NCBI GenBank assembly: GCA_944472155.2 | Contig: OX235272.1 | Location: forward strand, 14,616,354-14,680,353 | From: Trichobilharzia szidati | Taxonomy: Eukaryota; Platyhelminthes; Trematoda; Strigeidida; Schistosomatidae | Length of the DNA stretch: 64,000 nucleotides | Direction of reading: 5' to 3' | In this document: positions 10,801 through 21,726 of the stretch, in pieces | How the letters are laid out: each line of letters begins with the position of its first letter | How positions within the stretch are numbered: position 1 is the first letter of the stretch | Notes under the pieces: generated by a model | Databases searched by the model: none | Told to the model about the DNA's origin: nothing | Seen by the model: only the letters and a program-made list of their open reading frames with translations | Position numbers and translations under genes: made by a program

Positions 10801-10872
10801 CCTCTTTGTCCAGTTTTAGATATGTATGACTCATAATATCACGGAACAGCAGAGTGGTTAGCTAAGATGGTA

Positions 10873-11171
10873 TTATATGATATTCTCATTATCACAAAAT
10901 ATTTTGCAATCCATATTTTCTGAATGGGAATGATACACTAAAATAAAATTTGACCTAGTTACAACACCCCGACCTCTCCGCCATGAAATGACAAAATCAA
11001 TACGAATGTGATAAACAATTTCATTACGTAAATACACATACACACTGCTCTTATAATTTTATACACTTATCAATTCCAACAATCTACACTCGGCTTTGTT
11101 ATCTTTACCAATTGGCCAACATGGCAACGCAAAAGTGACCCCATGCTTAAGAAAGATGATTAAGTTGTGTT
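10873..11171. other. Unassigned AT-rich spacer
   Basis: I see no gene, RNA or recognisable repeat between the right arm of the inverted repeat and the first RTE copy. Confidence 0.4.
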
Positions 11172-12005
11172 ATATATTATTATTATTATTTCCTTTAATT
11201 CCTAGAGGAACATAGGGCTTCAGCCATGCGTCTCCATTGCGTTCGGTTCTCTGCTGTAGTTTTCACCTGGCTCCAAGTCTGCCCACACGCTTTCAATTCC
11301 TCTTCACATGATCTCCTCCAGGTCACCCTTGGACGACCAACTCATCGCTTCCCTTTCGGGTTCCACTCGAGGGCTTGTCTAGTGATGTCACTTGATGGTT
11401 TCCTCAGAGTGTGTCCAATCCATCTCCATTTCTTCCTGCCTATTTGTTTCACGATCGGTTCCTGGTTGGTTCGCTCCCAGAGATCTTTGTTGCTGATCCT
11501 CTCCGGCCATTTGATCTTGAGTATTGAGCGAAGGCATTTGTTAATGAAGGTCTGTAGCTTGTTTGAGCTGCTCTTTGTGACACGCCAAGTCTCTGATCCG
11601 TATAGTAGTACTGACTTCACATTGGAGTTGAAAATACGGATCTTATTTTTGACGCTGAATGCTGTTGACCTCCACATAGACTTGAGAGTAATGAAAACTT
11701 GTCTTGCTTTTCCGATTCTGGCTTTGATATCCTCGTCAGTTCCTCCTGTAGTTGAGACGATGCTTCCCAGGTAGGTGAAAGAAGTTGTTTCCTTCAGGTT
11801 CCTCCCATTTATGCTGATTGTTGTCGGTTGTTGCTGTTGATGTTGGCCAGGAATCTTCATTACCTCTGTTTTGTCTATGTTCACTTGAAGTCCTATCTTT
11901 GCTGCTTCTTCTGCCAATTTGTTGCTTTTCACTTGCATATCTTCCAGTTTGTGGGAAATCAGACATATATCATCGGCGAAATCCAAATCCTCCAAGGCTT
12001 TTGTG
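11172..12005 (-). pseudogene. RTE-like (SR2-type) LINE 3' part, long open frame
   Basis: The minus strand carries an open frame of 217 codons (11342-11995) with [20 protein letters not shown], which contains the reverse transcriptase catalytic F/YADD box. It continues with [40 protein letters not shown] and [12 protein letters not shown], the RTE/SR2 C-terminal series. The 3' end has GAACATAGGGCTTC-type sequence and a TTATTATTATTATTA-like tail at 11172. The N-terminal endonuclease and most RT fingers are absent, so it cannot move alone. It is the best preserved RTE protein segment here. Confidence 0.85.
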
Positions 12006-13215
12006 TTATTATTATTTATTTATTGTTCCCTTGGGTTCCTAGTGGAACATAGGGCTACAACTACACGTCTACACTTGCTTCTGTCTTCTGCTGCACTTTT
12101 CACATGAATCCATGTTAGTCCATACTGTTTCAACTCTTCTTCACACGATCTCCTCCATGTCACCCTCGCACTGACGTCCCACTCGCCGCTTCCCTTTCAA
12201 ATCCCTCCCGTTGATGGTGATTGGTGCTGGATGTTTCTCCTGCTGTTGTTGTTGTTGTTGGTTGGTTGGTTGGTTATTTTCATAACCTCCGTCTTGTCTG
12301 TGTCCACCTGGATTCAGTCCTGTCTTTGCTGCTTCTTCGACCAGTTTGTCGGTTTTCGCTTGTAAGTCTTCGATTTTGTCTGACATCAAACATAAATCAT
12401 TCGCGAAATCCAGGTCTTCTAGGTTGTTCACGTCGGTCCAGGATATCCCTGTCTTCTCGTTTCTCACTGTCTGACGCATAATCCAGTCCAGTCCACCACA
12501 ATTAGGAATATCATTGGTGATAATAGGCTAGCACTCTTGTTTGACTCCTGTGTTTACTTCAAACGCCTCGCTGATTTTACCATTGTGGATCACTTGACAT
12601 GTGCCGTTGTCGTGCAGATGTTGAATAAGGTTGATGAATATTCGGGGTAAGCCGTAGTACTCGAGTAGTTTTCAAATTACTTCGCGCTCAACGCTGTCGA
12701 AGGCCTTCTCAAAGTCTATAAAGTTTAGGTAGGGGCTTGATTGCCATTCCATGCTTTGTTCTGTGATGATGATGGGTAGACTTGCAATTTGGTCAGAACA
12801 TGATTTGCCTTTTCTTGAATCCAGCTTGTTCTGTTCGGAATTCTGTATCCAGTGCGTCCTTTATTCTCTCCAGGATGACGCGACTCATGGTTTTACTTGG
12901 CGTCGACAGGAGCATGATTCCCCGACAGTTCTGGCATAGTCCTAAGTCGCCCTTCTTTCGTAGTTTCACGAAGTAAGATTTCCTCCAGTCAGTAGGCACC
13001 TTTCCCTCCTTCCAGACTTATTGCAATAATAGAGTCAGCATATCTGCTGGCGTCTATGGGTCCGCTTTCAGTGCTTCAGGTGGTATTCCATCTGGTCCAG
13101 CTGCTTTCGTTGGAGGATTGGTGTCATTTTGCAGTTGTGTACGTGCTGTTGTTGGTATTTCTGGACGGGATGCAGGTGATGGTCTGTTTAAGAGTCCTTT
13201 GAAGTGATCCGCCCA
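12006..13215 (-). pseudogene. RTE-like LINE, second subfamily, 5'-truncated
   Basis: Its 3' tail (AATAAATAATAATAA on the minus strand) abuts the 5' end of the previous copy. The 3' end GGAACCCAAGGGAACAATAA differs from its neighbour (CTAGGAATTAAAGGAAA) and marks a different subfamily, as at 3524. Readable minus-strand segments: ADMLTLLL near 13040, SYFVKLRKKGDLGLCQNCRG, RVILERIKDALDTEFRTEQAGF, NLEDLDFANDLCLMSDKIED (catalytic Asp pair reads ND). Several frameshifts; an unusual gap removes part of the thumb region near 12200. Confidence 0.8.
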
Positions 13216-13335
13216 TTAACCTCGCCTAGAGCACTAGCTCGCTAGTTTTCTAGCCAGTCCCAAGCCCAGATAAAGAGGGAGGGTTGGGGCGTGGTGCTAG
13301 CAATTCCACCCCCAAGTGTCAAATTTTGACAAACC
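13216..13335 (+). mobile_element. Partial family I SINE
   Basis: The middle part of the family I SINE is present (AGAGGGAGGGTTGGGGCGTG, CTAGCAA), without a clear tRNA head or tail. It is joined directly to the 5' end of the RTE copy. Confidence 0.5.
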
Positions 13336-13379
13336 CACAAACAGACACATATACAGAAGTAATTGTACCGAAATGTTCA

Positions 13380-13515
13380 GCCTCCGTGGTGGTTATAATG
13401 GCCCAAGTGGTCAAGTGTATAACGCTTTAACGTTTGAAACAATGAGTACTGGATTCTAGCCTTGATGCGGAGACAATCACTCAAAGGGGAACTCAGGTAC
13501 ATCTAGATTCTTATC
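13380..13515 (+). mobile_element. SMα-like SINE head
   Basis: Plus-strand SMα head: CAAGTGGTCAAGTGTATAAC, CGCTTTAACGTTTGAAAC, then a decayed B-box region and GGTACATCTAGATTC, where the hammerhead block should begin. It is cut there by the RTE copy that starts at about 13522. Confidence 0.55.
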
Positions 13516-13521
13516 ATATAT

Positions 13522-14783
13522 ATTATTATTGTTTCCTTTAATTCCTAGAGGAACATAGGGCTTCAGCCGTGCATCTCCATTGCGTTCGGTTCTCTGCTAC
13601 AGTCTTCACCTGGCTCCAAGTCTGCCCACACGTTTTCATCTCCTCTTCACATCACCTCCTCCAACTCACCCACCCTCGAACTGACGACCAACTCGCCACT
13701 TCCAATACAGTCGGGTTACACTCGAGCAACGGCCTGTCGTGTGATGTCACTCACTTGATGGTTTGTTTCCTCAGAGTATGACCAGCCAATCAATCCATCT
13801 CCATTTCTTCCTGCCTGCCTATTTCTTTCACAATCGGTTCCTGCTGTGTTGGTTGGTTCGCTCATTGCCAGAGATCCCTCTCTGTTGCTGATCTTTTCTG
13901 GCCGGCCATCTGATCTTGAGTGGTATTGAGCGAAGACAACTAGCTGTTGATGAAGGTGTGTAGTTTGTTTGAGATGCTGTTTATGACGCGCAGTGCAGTG
14001 CAAGTCTCTGATCCATCCGTATAGTGAGTAGCACTGACTGACTTCACATTGGAGTTGACAATCCGGATCTCATCTTCGTTTTGATGCTGACTGAGTAGGG
14101 CTGTTGACCTCCTGCACACAGACTTGAGAGTAGTGAAAGCTTGTCTTGCTTCTCCGATCCTCGCTGCTTTGATATCCTCGTCAGTTCCGCCGGCCTGTAG
14201 TTGAGACGATGCTTCCCAGGTAGGTAGGTAGGTAGGTCGGTTGGTGAAGGAGGTTGTTTCTTTCAGGTTCCTTCCATTTATGCTGGCTGATTGTTGTCTG
14301 TTGTTGTTGGTGGTGTTGGTGTTGTCCAGGAATCTTCATCACCTCTGTTTTCTCAATGTTCACCTGAAGTGGTTCCTATGTTCTCCGGATGCTTCTTCTG
14401 CCAACTTGTTGCTTTTCGCTTGCATATCTTCCAGTTTGTGGGAAATCAGACATATATATGTTATCGGCGAAGTCCAGATCCTCCAAGTTCTTTTTTGTGT
14501 GAGTCCATTTTATGCCTGTTTCCTCACTGCCCGCCGCTGTCTGTCGCATTATCCAATCTACTGCAATCAGGAAAATCATTGGCGATAGTAGGCAGCCAGC
14601 CAGCTTGTCTTACTCCTGTCCTCACTTCTTCGAAGGATTCCGTAAGTTTCCCGTTGTGGATTACTTGGCATGCAGCATTGTTGTACAGCTGTTGGATGAG
14701 GTGTATAATTGTCGGTGGCACCCCTTGGTAGTAGCGAAGTAGTTGCCAAATTACCTCTCGATCGACGCTGTCGAAGGCCTTCT
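13522..14783 (-). pseudogene. RTE-like LINE, 5'-truncated
   Basis: Minus-strand copy with 3' tail near 13522. Readable segments: INGRxxxET region near 14250, [24 protein letters not shown] (catalytic DD changed to DN), FEEVRTGVRQAG, IIHLIQQLYNNAACQVIHNG. It carries many short internal duplications (for example TGACTGACT, GGTAGGTAGGTAGG), which break the frame. Its 5' boundary at 14783 abuts a SMα fragment. Confidence 0.8.
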
Positions 14784-14850
14784 AGATGATGAGTTCTAAA
14801 TATGATGAAATCCACATCTTGGACTTCACTGCTAGTCACCATCCGACAAT
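14784..14850 (+). mobile_element. SMα hammerhead-block fragment
   Basis: GATGATGAGTTCTAAATATG, GATGAAATCCACATC and then the conserved SMα sequence CACTGCTAGTCACCATCC. Stem II is weak and the sequence before GATGAG has been replaced by RTE. Confidence 0.5.
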
Positions 14851-15024
14851 ATTTAAACCAATTGTTATTGCCTTTTTTGTCAATCATTTAAAGTTGCAGG
14901 TATGAAAATGAAACCGTAGCGAAGAGAACTTCCTCCTCTGAAATCTTTGTGTATATCTCACAAGGAATATTATATTTAATCTTGTTATTTGATTCGATTC
15001 AGAAAAAATTTATACTTAATTAAA

Positions 15025-15300
15025 CCAATCATTTGGTTGATGGTGACTAGCGGTGGAATCCATGATGTACATTTCGTCCTATCCGGGACTCATCAGTTGG
15101 ATGCGCCTGCATTCCTCAGTAAGGGATGGTGTTCCCAACGTGACCGAATAGGATGAAATGTGCATCCTAGATACCACTGCTAGTCACCATCCATCAACTG
15201 ACTTCAGGTTATGTGACTAGACATCGTCGAAGCATCTGCACAAGGAGCCGACATATCAACCTGAGACCGAGCACTTCGGTCCAGCCAATCGATGGGAAAA
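15025..15300. mobile_element. Inverted pair of SMα hammerhead segments
   Basis: Arms of about 45 bases: GGTGACTAGCGGTGGAATCC at the left and its counterpart CACTGCTAGTCACCATCC at the right. The minus-strand half (15052-15108) has a complete hammerhead core. The plus-strand half (15146-15190) has only the 3' portion. The SMα 3' region follows (GAGCCGACATATCAACCTGA, GAGACCGAGCACTTCGGTCC). Confidence 0.7.
15052..15108 (-). ncRNA. SMα-type hammerhead ribozyme, core intact
   Basis: On the minus strand: stem I strand GCATCCAA, core CTGATGAG, stem II GTCC/GGAC with loop CGGAT, GAAA, zero-loop stem III TGT/ACA, cleavage triplet ATC, then stem I partner ATGGATTCC. All conserved core residues are present; ATC fits the NUH rule, although GTC is usual for SMα. 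Stem I has one mismatch next to the core. This is the only SMα copy here with no core substitution. Confidence 0.75.
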
Positions 15301-15589
15301 TTTAAACTGAATTAAATAATTAATTAAACCAACTGAGCAATCCTTCGTTCTCCCTCAGCTCGTGGTTAATTAACAATCAGCGTGGAGAAAAAAAACTTAA
15401 AAATACATCAAAACTTGCTTGATTATTTAATAATCGACTTCTTAATTTTATTTTTAAATTTATGGGAGCTTTAAAGATAAAAAATTCAGCTGATTGGCAT
15501 TGGTCCTTTTCTCTCTCTCTCTCTCTAAGTAGTCTGGATGTTGCTGTTGTTTCGTCTTTAGAAAATCCGTTCGACTCTACAGACTGTGT

Positions 15590-15665
15590 GGAACGACTGT
15601 AATTGAATCGTCAGCAAGCTGAACTCGTAACCAGAATGTCGTGGGTTCGATCCCTATTGGGGTCA
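15590..15665 (+). mobile_element. tRNA-like SINE head
   Basis: A B-box GTGGGTTCGATCCC is preceded by an A-box-like region (TCGTCAGCAAGCTGAACTCG). It does not fold as a clean tRNA by eye and lacks a discriminator/CCA-side match, so I treat it as a SINE-derived fragment. Confidence 0.4.
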
Positions 15666-16397
15666 CAAACTAAGAGGACACAGCTATCCAGTACTTGCTG
15701 CTATTATGTATGAATATTGTGACCTTGTAGACTACGAGCGAATCTAACTTAATGCCCTGGCTTATCTGTCCTAATCGCACGTCAACAGCAACAACAACAA
15801 CAACAATATCGCCGGACACGCAAGACAAAGAAAGAAGACTGGACGTTAATATGAGAGCTTTTACTGTCTCTACAACAGTCGAAAGTGTTAAACAAACTCC
15901 GTATTTATACAATTAAGAAAATCAATGTCACGTTTAAAAAATATTAACAATCAATGGGAATTCAGTAAATTCACTGATGCAGGTGCGAAGAATCAATATT
16001 GATGAGTCACCAGTGTATATATCAGCTGCTGGTTCCCCAACTAATATCAACCCATTACCAAACTTCAAAACAATCAAATTTCCACAAAATAAAACACCTG
16101 AACAGTGTTGACTGCTCAAGTTTGTATTTGAATTGACTGAAATCGATGGACAACTTTAGCGATATGCACCATTCAGGCTTCACGATTAAGTTTATTTTCC
16201 TTAAATCGTTAACAGTTATCAGCCGAAACAGACTTGCATTTAAGTTTCTTAATCTTCTAGACTAGGAATATTGGAGGAGACATTTATAACTGGTAAAATT
16301 GTCTCTGTTTTCATGATAATGCAATTTAGCTCAATTATAAAATACATGAGGCATTGGTTGCCTATTTACTGCTTTCCTTCGTAAGCTTTCAGCCTTG
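15666..16397. other. Unassigned sequence before the gap
   Basis: No recognisable gene or repeat. It contains a short CAACAACAACAACAACAA tract near 15787. Minus-strand frames at 15670-15912 and 15934-16119 have no known domain. Confidence 0.4.
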
Positions 16398-16897
16398 NNN
16401 NNNNNNNNNNNNNNNNNNNNNNNNNNNNNNNNNNNNNNNNNNNNNNNNNNNNNNNNNNNNNNNNNNNNNNNNNNNNNNNNNNNNNNNNNNNNNNNNNNNN
16501 NNNNNNNNNNNNNNNNNNNNNNNNNNNNNNNNNNNNNNNNNNNNNNNNNNNNNNNNNNNNNNNNNNNNNNNNNNNNNNNNNNNNNNNNNNNNNNNNNNNN
16601 NNNNNNNNNNNNNNNNNNNNNNNNNNNNNNNNNNNNNNNNNNNNNNNNNNNNNNNNNNNNNNNNNNNNNNNNNNNNNNNNNNNNNNNNNNNNNNNNNNNN
16701 NNNNNNNNNNNNNNNNNNNNNNNNNNNNNNNNNNNNNNNNNNNNNNNNNNNNNNNNNNNNNNNNNNNNNNNNNNNNNNNNNNNNNNNNNNNNNNNNNNNN
16801 NNNNNNNNNNNNNNNNNNNNNNNNNNNNNNNNNNNNNNNNNNNNNNNNNNNNNNNNNNNNNNNNNNNNNNNNNNNNNNNNNNNNNNNNNNNNNNNNN
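16398..16897. other. Assembly gap of 500 N
   Basis: Exactly 500 N, a placeholder length. The flanking PLE frame starts just after it, so the missing sequence probably includes the N-terminal part of that PLE reverse transcriptase. Confidence 0.95.
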
Positions 16898-16930
16898 GGC
16901 ACAGTGTATTGCTCACATTTATATCAATGT

Positions 16931-18256
16931 AATTGAATGGTTGGTTCACTTATGTCGATAAAGGCGACACATTCGATTTCGTGGATTCAATTGAAAATGT
17001 CAACCTAGCAAATAAAAAGATGGTCTCCCTAGACGTCGTCTCTCTGTTCACCAATGTTCCTCTGACAGAAACTATATGCTTTCTGTGTGACTTCATCCAA
17101 TGCAACAGCATAGATGTCGGTATACCGATGCATTATCCAAAGGAGCTGTTACTACGCTGCACCTTTAACGTCTACTTCAGATTCAACAATGAAATCTACA
17201 GGCAAACGGACGGCGTAGCAATGGGCTCTCCACTCGGACCACTCCTAGCCGACTGTTTTATGGCCAGCTTCGAAAACAACCCCTTATGATCAACTATCGA
17301 CGACCTTCATCTCTACAAGAGATACATTGATGATACTTTCATCATTTGTGATGAGAAGCTGGACCTTGAAAACTTACTTCAAATCTTCAACAACGCCCAC
17401 CCAAAAATCGACTTTACACTAGAGACCGAATCCGACGGAATGTTCCACTTCATGGACGTCCATCTGACAAGAAATGACAACAACTCTTTGAAAAGGTCCA
17501 TATACAAAAAGCCTACATGGACTGGACAATTCATCAACTTTCAAAGCTTCGTACCGCTAAGCAAAAAGAGGAACCTGATATACGCTCTTTCCTTGAGGAT
17601 TCGGAAGATATGCAGCGAGGAAGTGATCGAAGAAGAACTGCGTAATCTCCGAAAAACCCTGACGGGAAAACGGTTTCCCGCCCAGGTTCATAGACAAGAA
17701 TCTCAAAACTAAGAAGACTTCTGAACAAGTCCCATCCGTCCCAAAGAAAATACTTCTGCTTAATCTAGAATTCAAAGGTGATATCGAAGCAGAAATCCTT
17801 CTCAAACGCCTCTCCAAATCGCTGAGGAAAACATAATTCGTCGCGAGTCTACGACTGACGTTTTCCTGCAAGAAACTGTTCAACCAGAACGCGAAAGACA
17901 AGCTGTCGCATTGGGCCACCTCAACGTGCACCACTTGCTCTTGTGGAGCTGAGTACATCGGCCGTACCATGCGCCGACTTGGAAAACGCGCTCGTGAACA
18001 CTACCCAGCCTGGCTAGTAAAAGGAGACCAAAAACGTGTATACAGTTCAGTGACAGAACATCTGGTCAACTCAGGACATTCAGCGCCTTTCGAAAAATCC
18101 TTCAAAGTAATATACAAGATTCAATCAAACCTATCAAAGGGAGTCAAATCAAGACATCTGGGCATAGCTGAGGCGCTAGCTATCCAAAAGCTCAAACCCA
18201 CTCTTTGTATCCAAAAGAAATACGTCCAACCCCTGTCCCTGCCATGGCCATCATAA
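16931..18256 (+). pseudogene. Penelope-like element: reverse transcriptase plus GIY-YIG endonuclease
   Basis: The most complete PLE here. RT motifs in order: MVSLDVVSLFTNVPL (about 17020), TDGVAMGSPLGPLLAD (17206-17253), RYIDDTFII (17320, catalytic YxDD intact), FHFMDVHLTR. The frame has a stop at 17287, a frameshift near 17670 and a stop at 17836. The GIY-YIG domain follows: CTTCSCGAEYIGRTMRRLGK (17925-17984), HYPAWLVKGDQ, SSVTEHLVNSGH, KLKPTLCIQKK, ending in LPLPW-type sequence at the stop at 18254. Telomerase-related RT plus GIY-YIG defines canonical PLEs, which copy RNA into nicked DNA. The 5' end is lost in the gap; few lesions suggest fairly recent insertion. Confidence 0.9.
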
Positions 18257-18900
18257 ACAGGTAATTTTTTTAATAATGACCATCCCATTGCCTTTCTTAT
18301 CTAAACTTTCTGTTTATTCATGTTATTTTAAGTTTTCTTAATCCCTATCTACACTACCATATTTTCATATCCACACTTCCTGTTTATTTTGTCATTTTAC
18401 TATTTCTACATATTTAATCCCTGATTGCATAAACAATTATTCATCACACTAGTTTTTTATTCAAACATCCTGTATATTTTGTTATTTTTACATTTCTAAC
18501 CCCCAATTGCACAATGTCAATCTTCTTAGTTATTATGCTACTTTGTTTGAGTTTTACCCATCCCCCTGTTTATTATGGCATTCTAATTCCTAATTGTAAT
18601 TTTTATTAATTTGATCCTTAACCGGAAATTATTCTGGAACTTTCCCATCCATTTGATATAAATACACGAATGTACAGCCTAGATGATGACTTCGTCGAAA
18701 AGAAAATTTTCTTCGCTGCAACTGTCTTTTTATTCCCTATGATCAAATGTGTATATTCCGTGATTTGAAAGGTCGAAAAAGTTGTCTGAGAGTACCTTAA
18801 TAAGCTTAAAAACAATATACTGTGCTTAAAATGTCATCATTAATTATACATGACACTGTATCATTATGCAAATTATCAAATCTATTTTTCTATCAGCTGA
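18257..18900 (+). other. Probable PLE 3' UTR and T-rich spacer
   Basis: T-rich, with a repeated motif of about 65 bases (CTTCCTGTTTATTTTGTCAT and variants near 18310, 18375, 18465 and 18565). It directly follows the PLE stop codon. A perfect palindrome AAGAAAATTTTCTT lies at 18699-18712 after GATGATGACTTCGTCGAAA. Confidence 0.45.
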
Positions 18901-19144
18901 GCAGGTGAATCAATTTTTCAGATGGTTGGTTTGTAGGGATTTTATTGATTTTATTTTATTCCAACTAATGAGACAGTTTGTGATGAAATTGACTTTGAGA
19001 TCAATCACATCCATACATATCAACACCTGAAAATTAATCAACAGCCCATTAACGACTGATCGCAGTATGGACATCGTGGAGTTCAGATGAGAAATCATAA
19101 CTATTGGAGTCAACCAAGTTAGGTATGAGGACAAATATAGAAAT

Positions 19145-19255
19145 GATGCAAGTAAGATCTATGCTATTATCAAGCTGCATAAATCATGTTTTCCAATAAG
19201 ACCAATAGCTGATTTTAAAAGCATCCCTACTGTAAGATCAATTCAATTCCCATCC
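19145..19255 (+). pseudogene. Penelope-like element, N-terminal RT fragment
   Basis: The frame reads KIYAIIKLHKSCFPIRPIAD, which matches the conserved PLE segment K-x-HK-x(3)-P-x-RPI near the start of the RT domain. It is only about 35 codons long. Confidence 0.5.
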
Positions 19256-20394
19256 TTGAATCAAGTCAACCTGTGCCGGATCAGCCTAGCATTGTTGCAA
19301 CCCAATTATCCATGCCTAACGTGTCTATCCCACCTTGTTTAATGAACTGTGTGTGTGCTTTTACTTCGATCCGTTTAGTCAGACAGTTGAACTCATGACC
19401 CAATCAGAGTATTTTTGTGAACTGTTATTTTGCTGACCCATGTCTTACTTTGTACTATTCTGTCGAGTTTATCTTATTTATTGATTGGTTAAGTAGCCAG
19501 TTAAATTCTATCTTTGTGCCTATGCTTTGTCTATCTCTTACTTGGGTTCATTCTTTTACTGACTGCTTACCTGAACGGTCGTGTCTGATCCGGCTAGTTC
19601 GTAATTTTGGCTTTAACTTTATTCCGCTCTGATAGCGGTTCCTTGCTTTCTGTTAAGCATTGTGTATTGTACTCTTGAAACCGTTAAGGTTTGTTGTATA
19701 TATAATTACTGATTTATTTATTAATAGTACCGTAGAAACAGTGACCGACTTCTTGTTTATTCTGGACCGGGATAGCCTTTATCTACGCGTGACTTAATTT
19801 CAAGCGATATTGCGCTTGCACCTACTTTTGAGTTATTTAAACGCCTAAAATTAATATTTAAGTTCCAGCGAAAATCGTTCAAACTTCAGGTTAACTAATT
19901 TATATGATGAAATAGAAAAAAGTTAAGTAAAATTCAAATATGGAATAGTCAAAAACACGGTTAATTTTAATAAAGCAAGTCTCTATAGTAGTAACATACC
20001 GATCAAAATGGCATTGGAAGCAGCTAGAAAAGAACCGAGTGCTGATCCCGAAATTACTCATAGGACGAAGCCGCCTATTGAGGAAATGACTTTAGGAATT
20101 CATTTATGCCTCATTTCTGTTGTCCACCTCATGACCCGTGTCAAGAAGATGCCTGGCGATGGCACTGCCTAAAGCATTTGTTCCCTTTAGATGTAAGCTT
20201 TTTGGTACATGTTCAGAAAATCATAGATATGCCCTTCTTTCTCTTCTTCCAATTTAACTGCTCCCGCAGATACATGTAAATTTGTATATACAGTTGGAGT
20301 TAATATGAGAAGGACATCTACCTGTTAAAACTGTAGTTCTTGCTTTGTTCAAATTCATTAAGGCGAATAAATGTATGAAAAAATGTTTGGCTGG
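19256..20394. other. Unassigned region
   Basis: No recognised coding sequence. A block starting TGTGCCGGATCAGCC (near 19270), and containing GTGTCTGATCCGGCTAG near 19583, could be an LTR, but I find no second copy, primer site or polypurine tract. Confidence 0.35.
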
Positions 20395-20690
20395 TTGGTG
20401 GTGACTAGTGGTTGGATCCATGATGCGCATTTCGTTCTATTTAGCACCTAAAACAATGATGGGTACAGGGTTGGAGTTTCAGTGGGAATACCCTCATGCA
20501 TTAGGGTCTTCAAGCACATGCAGTTAACGAGTTCTAAAGTAGGAGGACATGAGCATTTTTGATTACACTGTAAGTAAGTCACCGGAGAACACGTTAACTC
20601 TCAGACATCATTGAAGCGTCTGCACACTATGAGCTAAATGTTAACAGAGAACCGAACATTTCGTTCCAATGCTGTAAAATCGATACACTC
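20395..20690. mobile_element. Decayed SMα-like SINE relic
   Basis: GGTGACTAGTGGTTGGATCC, GCGCATTTCGTTCTATTTAG (antisense hammerhead), then GCATGCAGTTAACGAGTTC and the SMα 3' region with CATTGAAGCGTCTGCACA and GAACCGAACATTTCGTTCC. Strongly diverged. Confidence 0.5.
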
Positions 20691-20756
20691 AGAAAATCTC
20701 TTGATTTTATTTTTTCTAAAGACTGTGGAAGATTGTCTATTAAACTAATAGTTTCA

Positions 20757-21570
20757 TTCAACAACAACAACAGACAACAATTAGCCAGCATAAATGGAAG
20801 GAACCTGAGAGAAACAACCTCCTTCACCATCCGAACTACCTACCTACCTGGGAAGCATCGTCTCAACTACAGGCCGACAGAACTGACGAGGATATCAAAG
20901 CAGCGAGGATCGGAAAAGCAAGATAAGCTTTCACTACTCTCAAGTCTGTGTGCAGGAGGTCAACTGCCCTACTCAGTCAGCATCAAAACGAAGATAAGAT
21001 CCGGATTGTCAACTCCAATGTGAAGTCAGTCAGTGCTACTCACTATACGGATGGATCAGAGACTTGCACTGCACTGCGCGTCATAAACACCATCTCAAAC
21101 AAACTACACACCTTCATCAACAGCTAGTTGTCTTCGCTCAATACCAATACCACTGAAGATCAGATGGCCGGCCGGCCAGGCCAGAAGAGATCATCAACAG
21201 AGAGGGATCTCTGGCAATGAGCGAACCAACCAACACAGCAGGAATCGATTGTGAAACAAATAGACAGGCAGGAAGAAATGGAGATGGATTGGCTGGCTGG
21301 CCATACTCTGAGGAAACAAACCATCAAGTGAGTGACATCACACGACAGGCCGTGGCTCGAGTGTAACCCGAGTGTATTGGAAGCGGCGAGTTGGTGGTCA
21401 GTTCGAGGGTGGGTTAGTTGGAGGAGGTGATGTGAAGAGGAGATGAGAGTGTGTGGGTAGACTTGGAGCCAGGTGAAGACTGTAGCATTGAACGGAACGC
21501 AATGGAGACGCGTTGCTGAAGCTCTATGTTCCTCTAGGAATTAAAGGAAACAATAATAATAATATAATAA
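20757..21570 (+). pseudogene. RTE-like LINE 3' part, young subfamily
   Basis: Starts with CAACAACAACAACAGACAAC and INGRNLRETTSF and ends with CTCTAGGAATTAAAGGAAAC plus an AATAATAATAA tail. The stretch from about 20860 to 21330 is almost base-identical to 30765-31230 (plus) and to the reverse complement of 25490-25950. Frames are broken by the same indels in all three copies, so they descend from one already defective master or from segmental copying. Confidence 0.85.
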
Positions 21571-21599
21571 TAATTAATCTTTGGCTGTATGGGGATCTA

Positions 21600-21724
21600 C
21601 AGCACAGGGAACAAGGTTTGCAATACTGAAGTCAAGTCAGTGCTTCTTCTCTATGGTAAAAATCCTTGGTGCATTAATCACCACCAGGTCACTGTAGACT
21701 TTCAAGCTAATAAACCTTCTTCTT
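21600..21724 (+). pseudogene. RTE-like LINE internal fragment
   Basis: Reads NKVCNTEVKSVLLLYGKNPW, matching [21 protein letters not shown] of the RTE C-terminal domain. It is joined to an earlier part of another copy at about 21727, so the order is not collinear. Confidence 0.6.
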
Positions 21725-21726
21725 CA

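Larger units (their letters stand above)
9325..10872. repeat. Large inverted repeat, right arm
   Basis: Reverse complement of 6518-8036. The arm begins beside the SMα pair and ends where similarity stops, near GGTTAGCTAAGATGGTA. Confidence 0.85.

Noticed and set aside
11226..11774. 182-codon plus-strand frame
   Set aside because: Antisense shadow of the 217-codon RTE reverse transcriptase frame, which has clear motifs.
16354..16961. Long frames across the gap
   Set aside because: They consist almost entirely of N.
19270..19800. Solo LTR starting TGTGCCGG
   Set aside because: I could not define a second end, a target duplication or a second copy, so it is left as an unassigned region.
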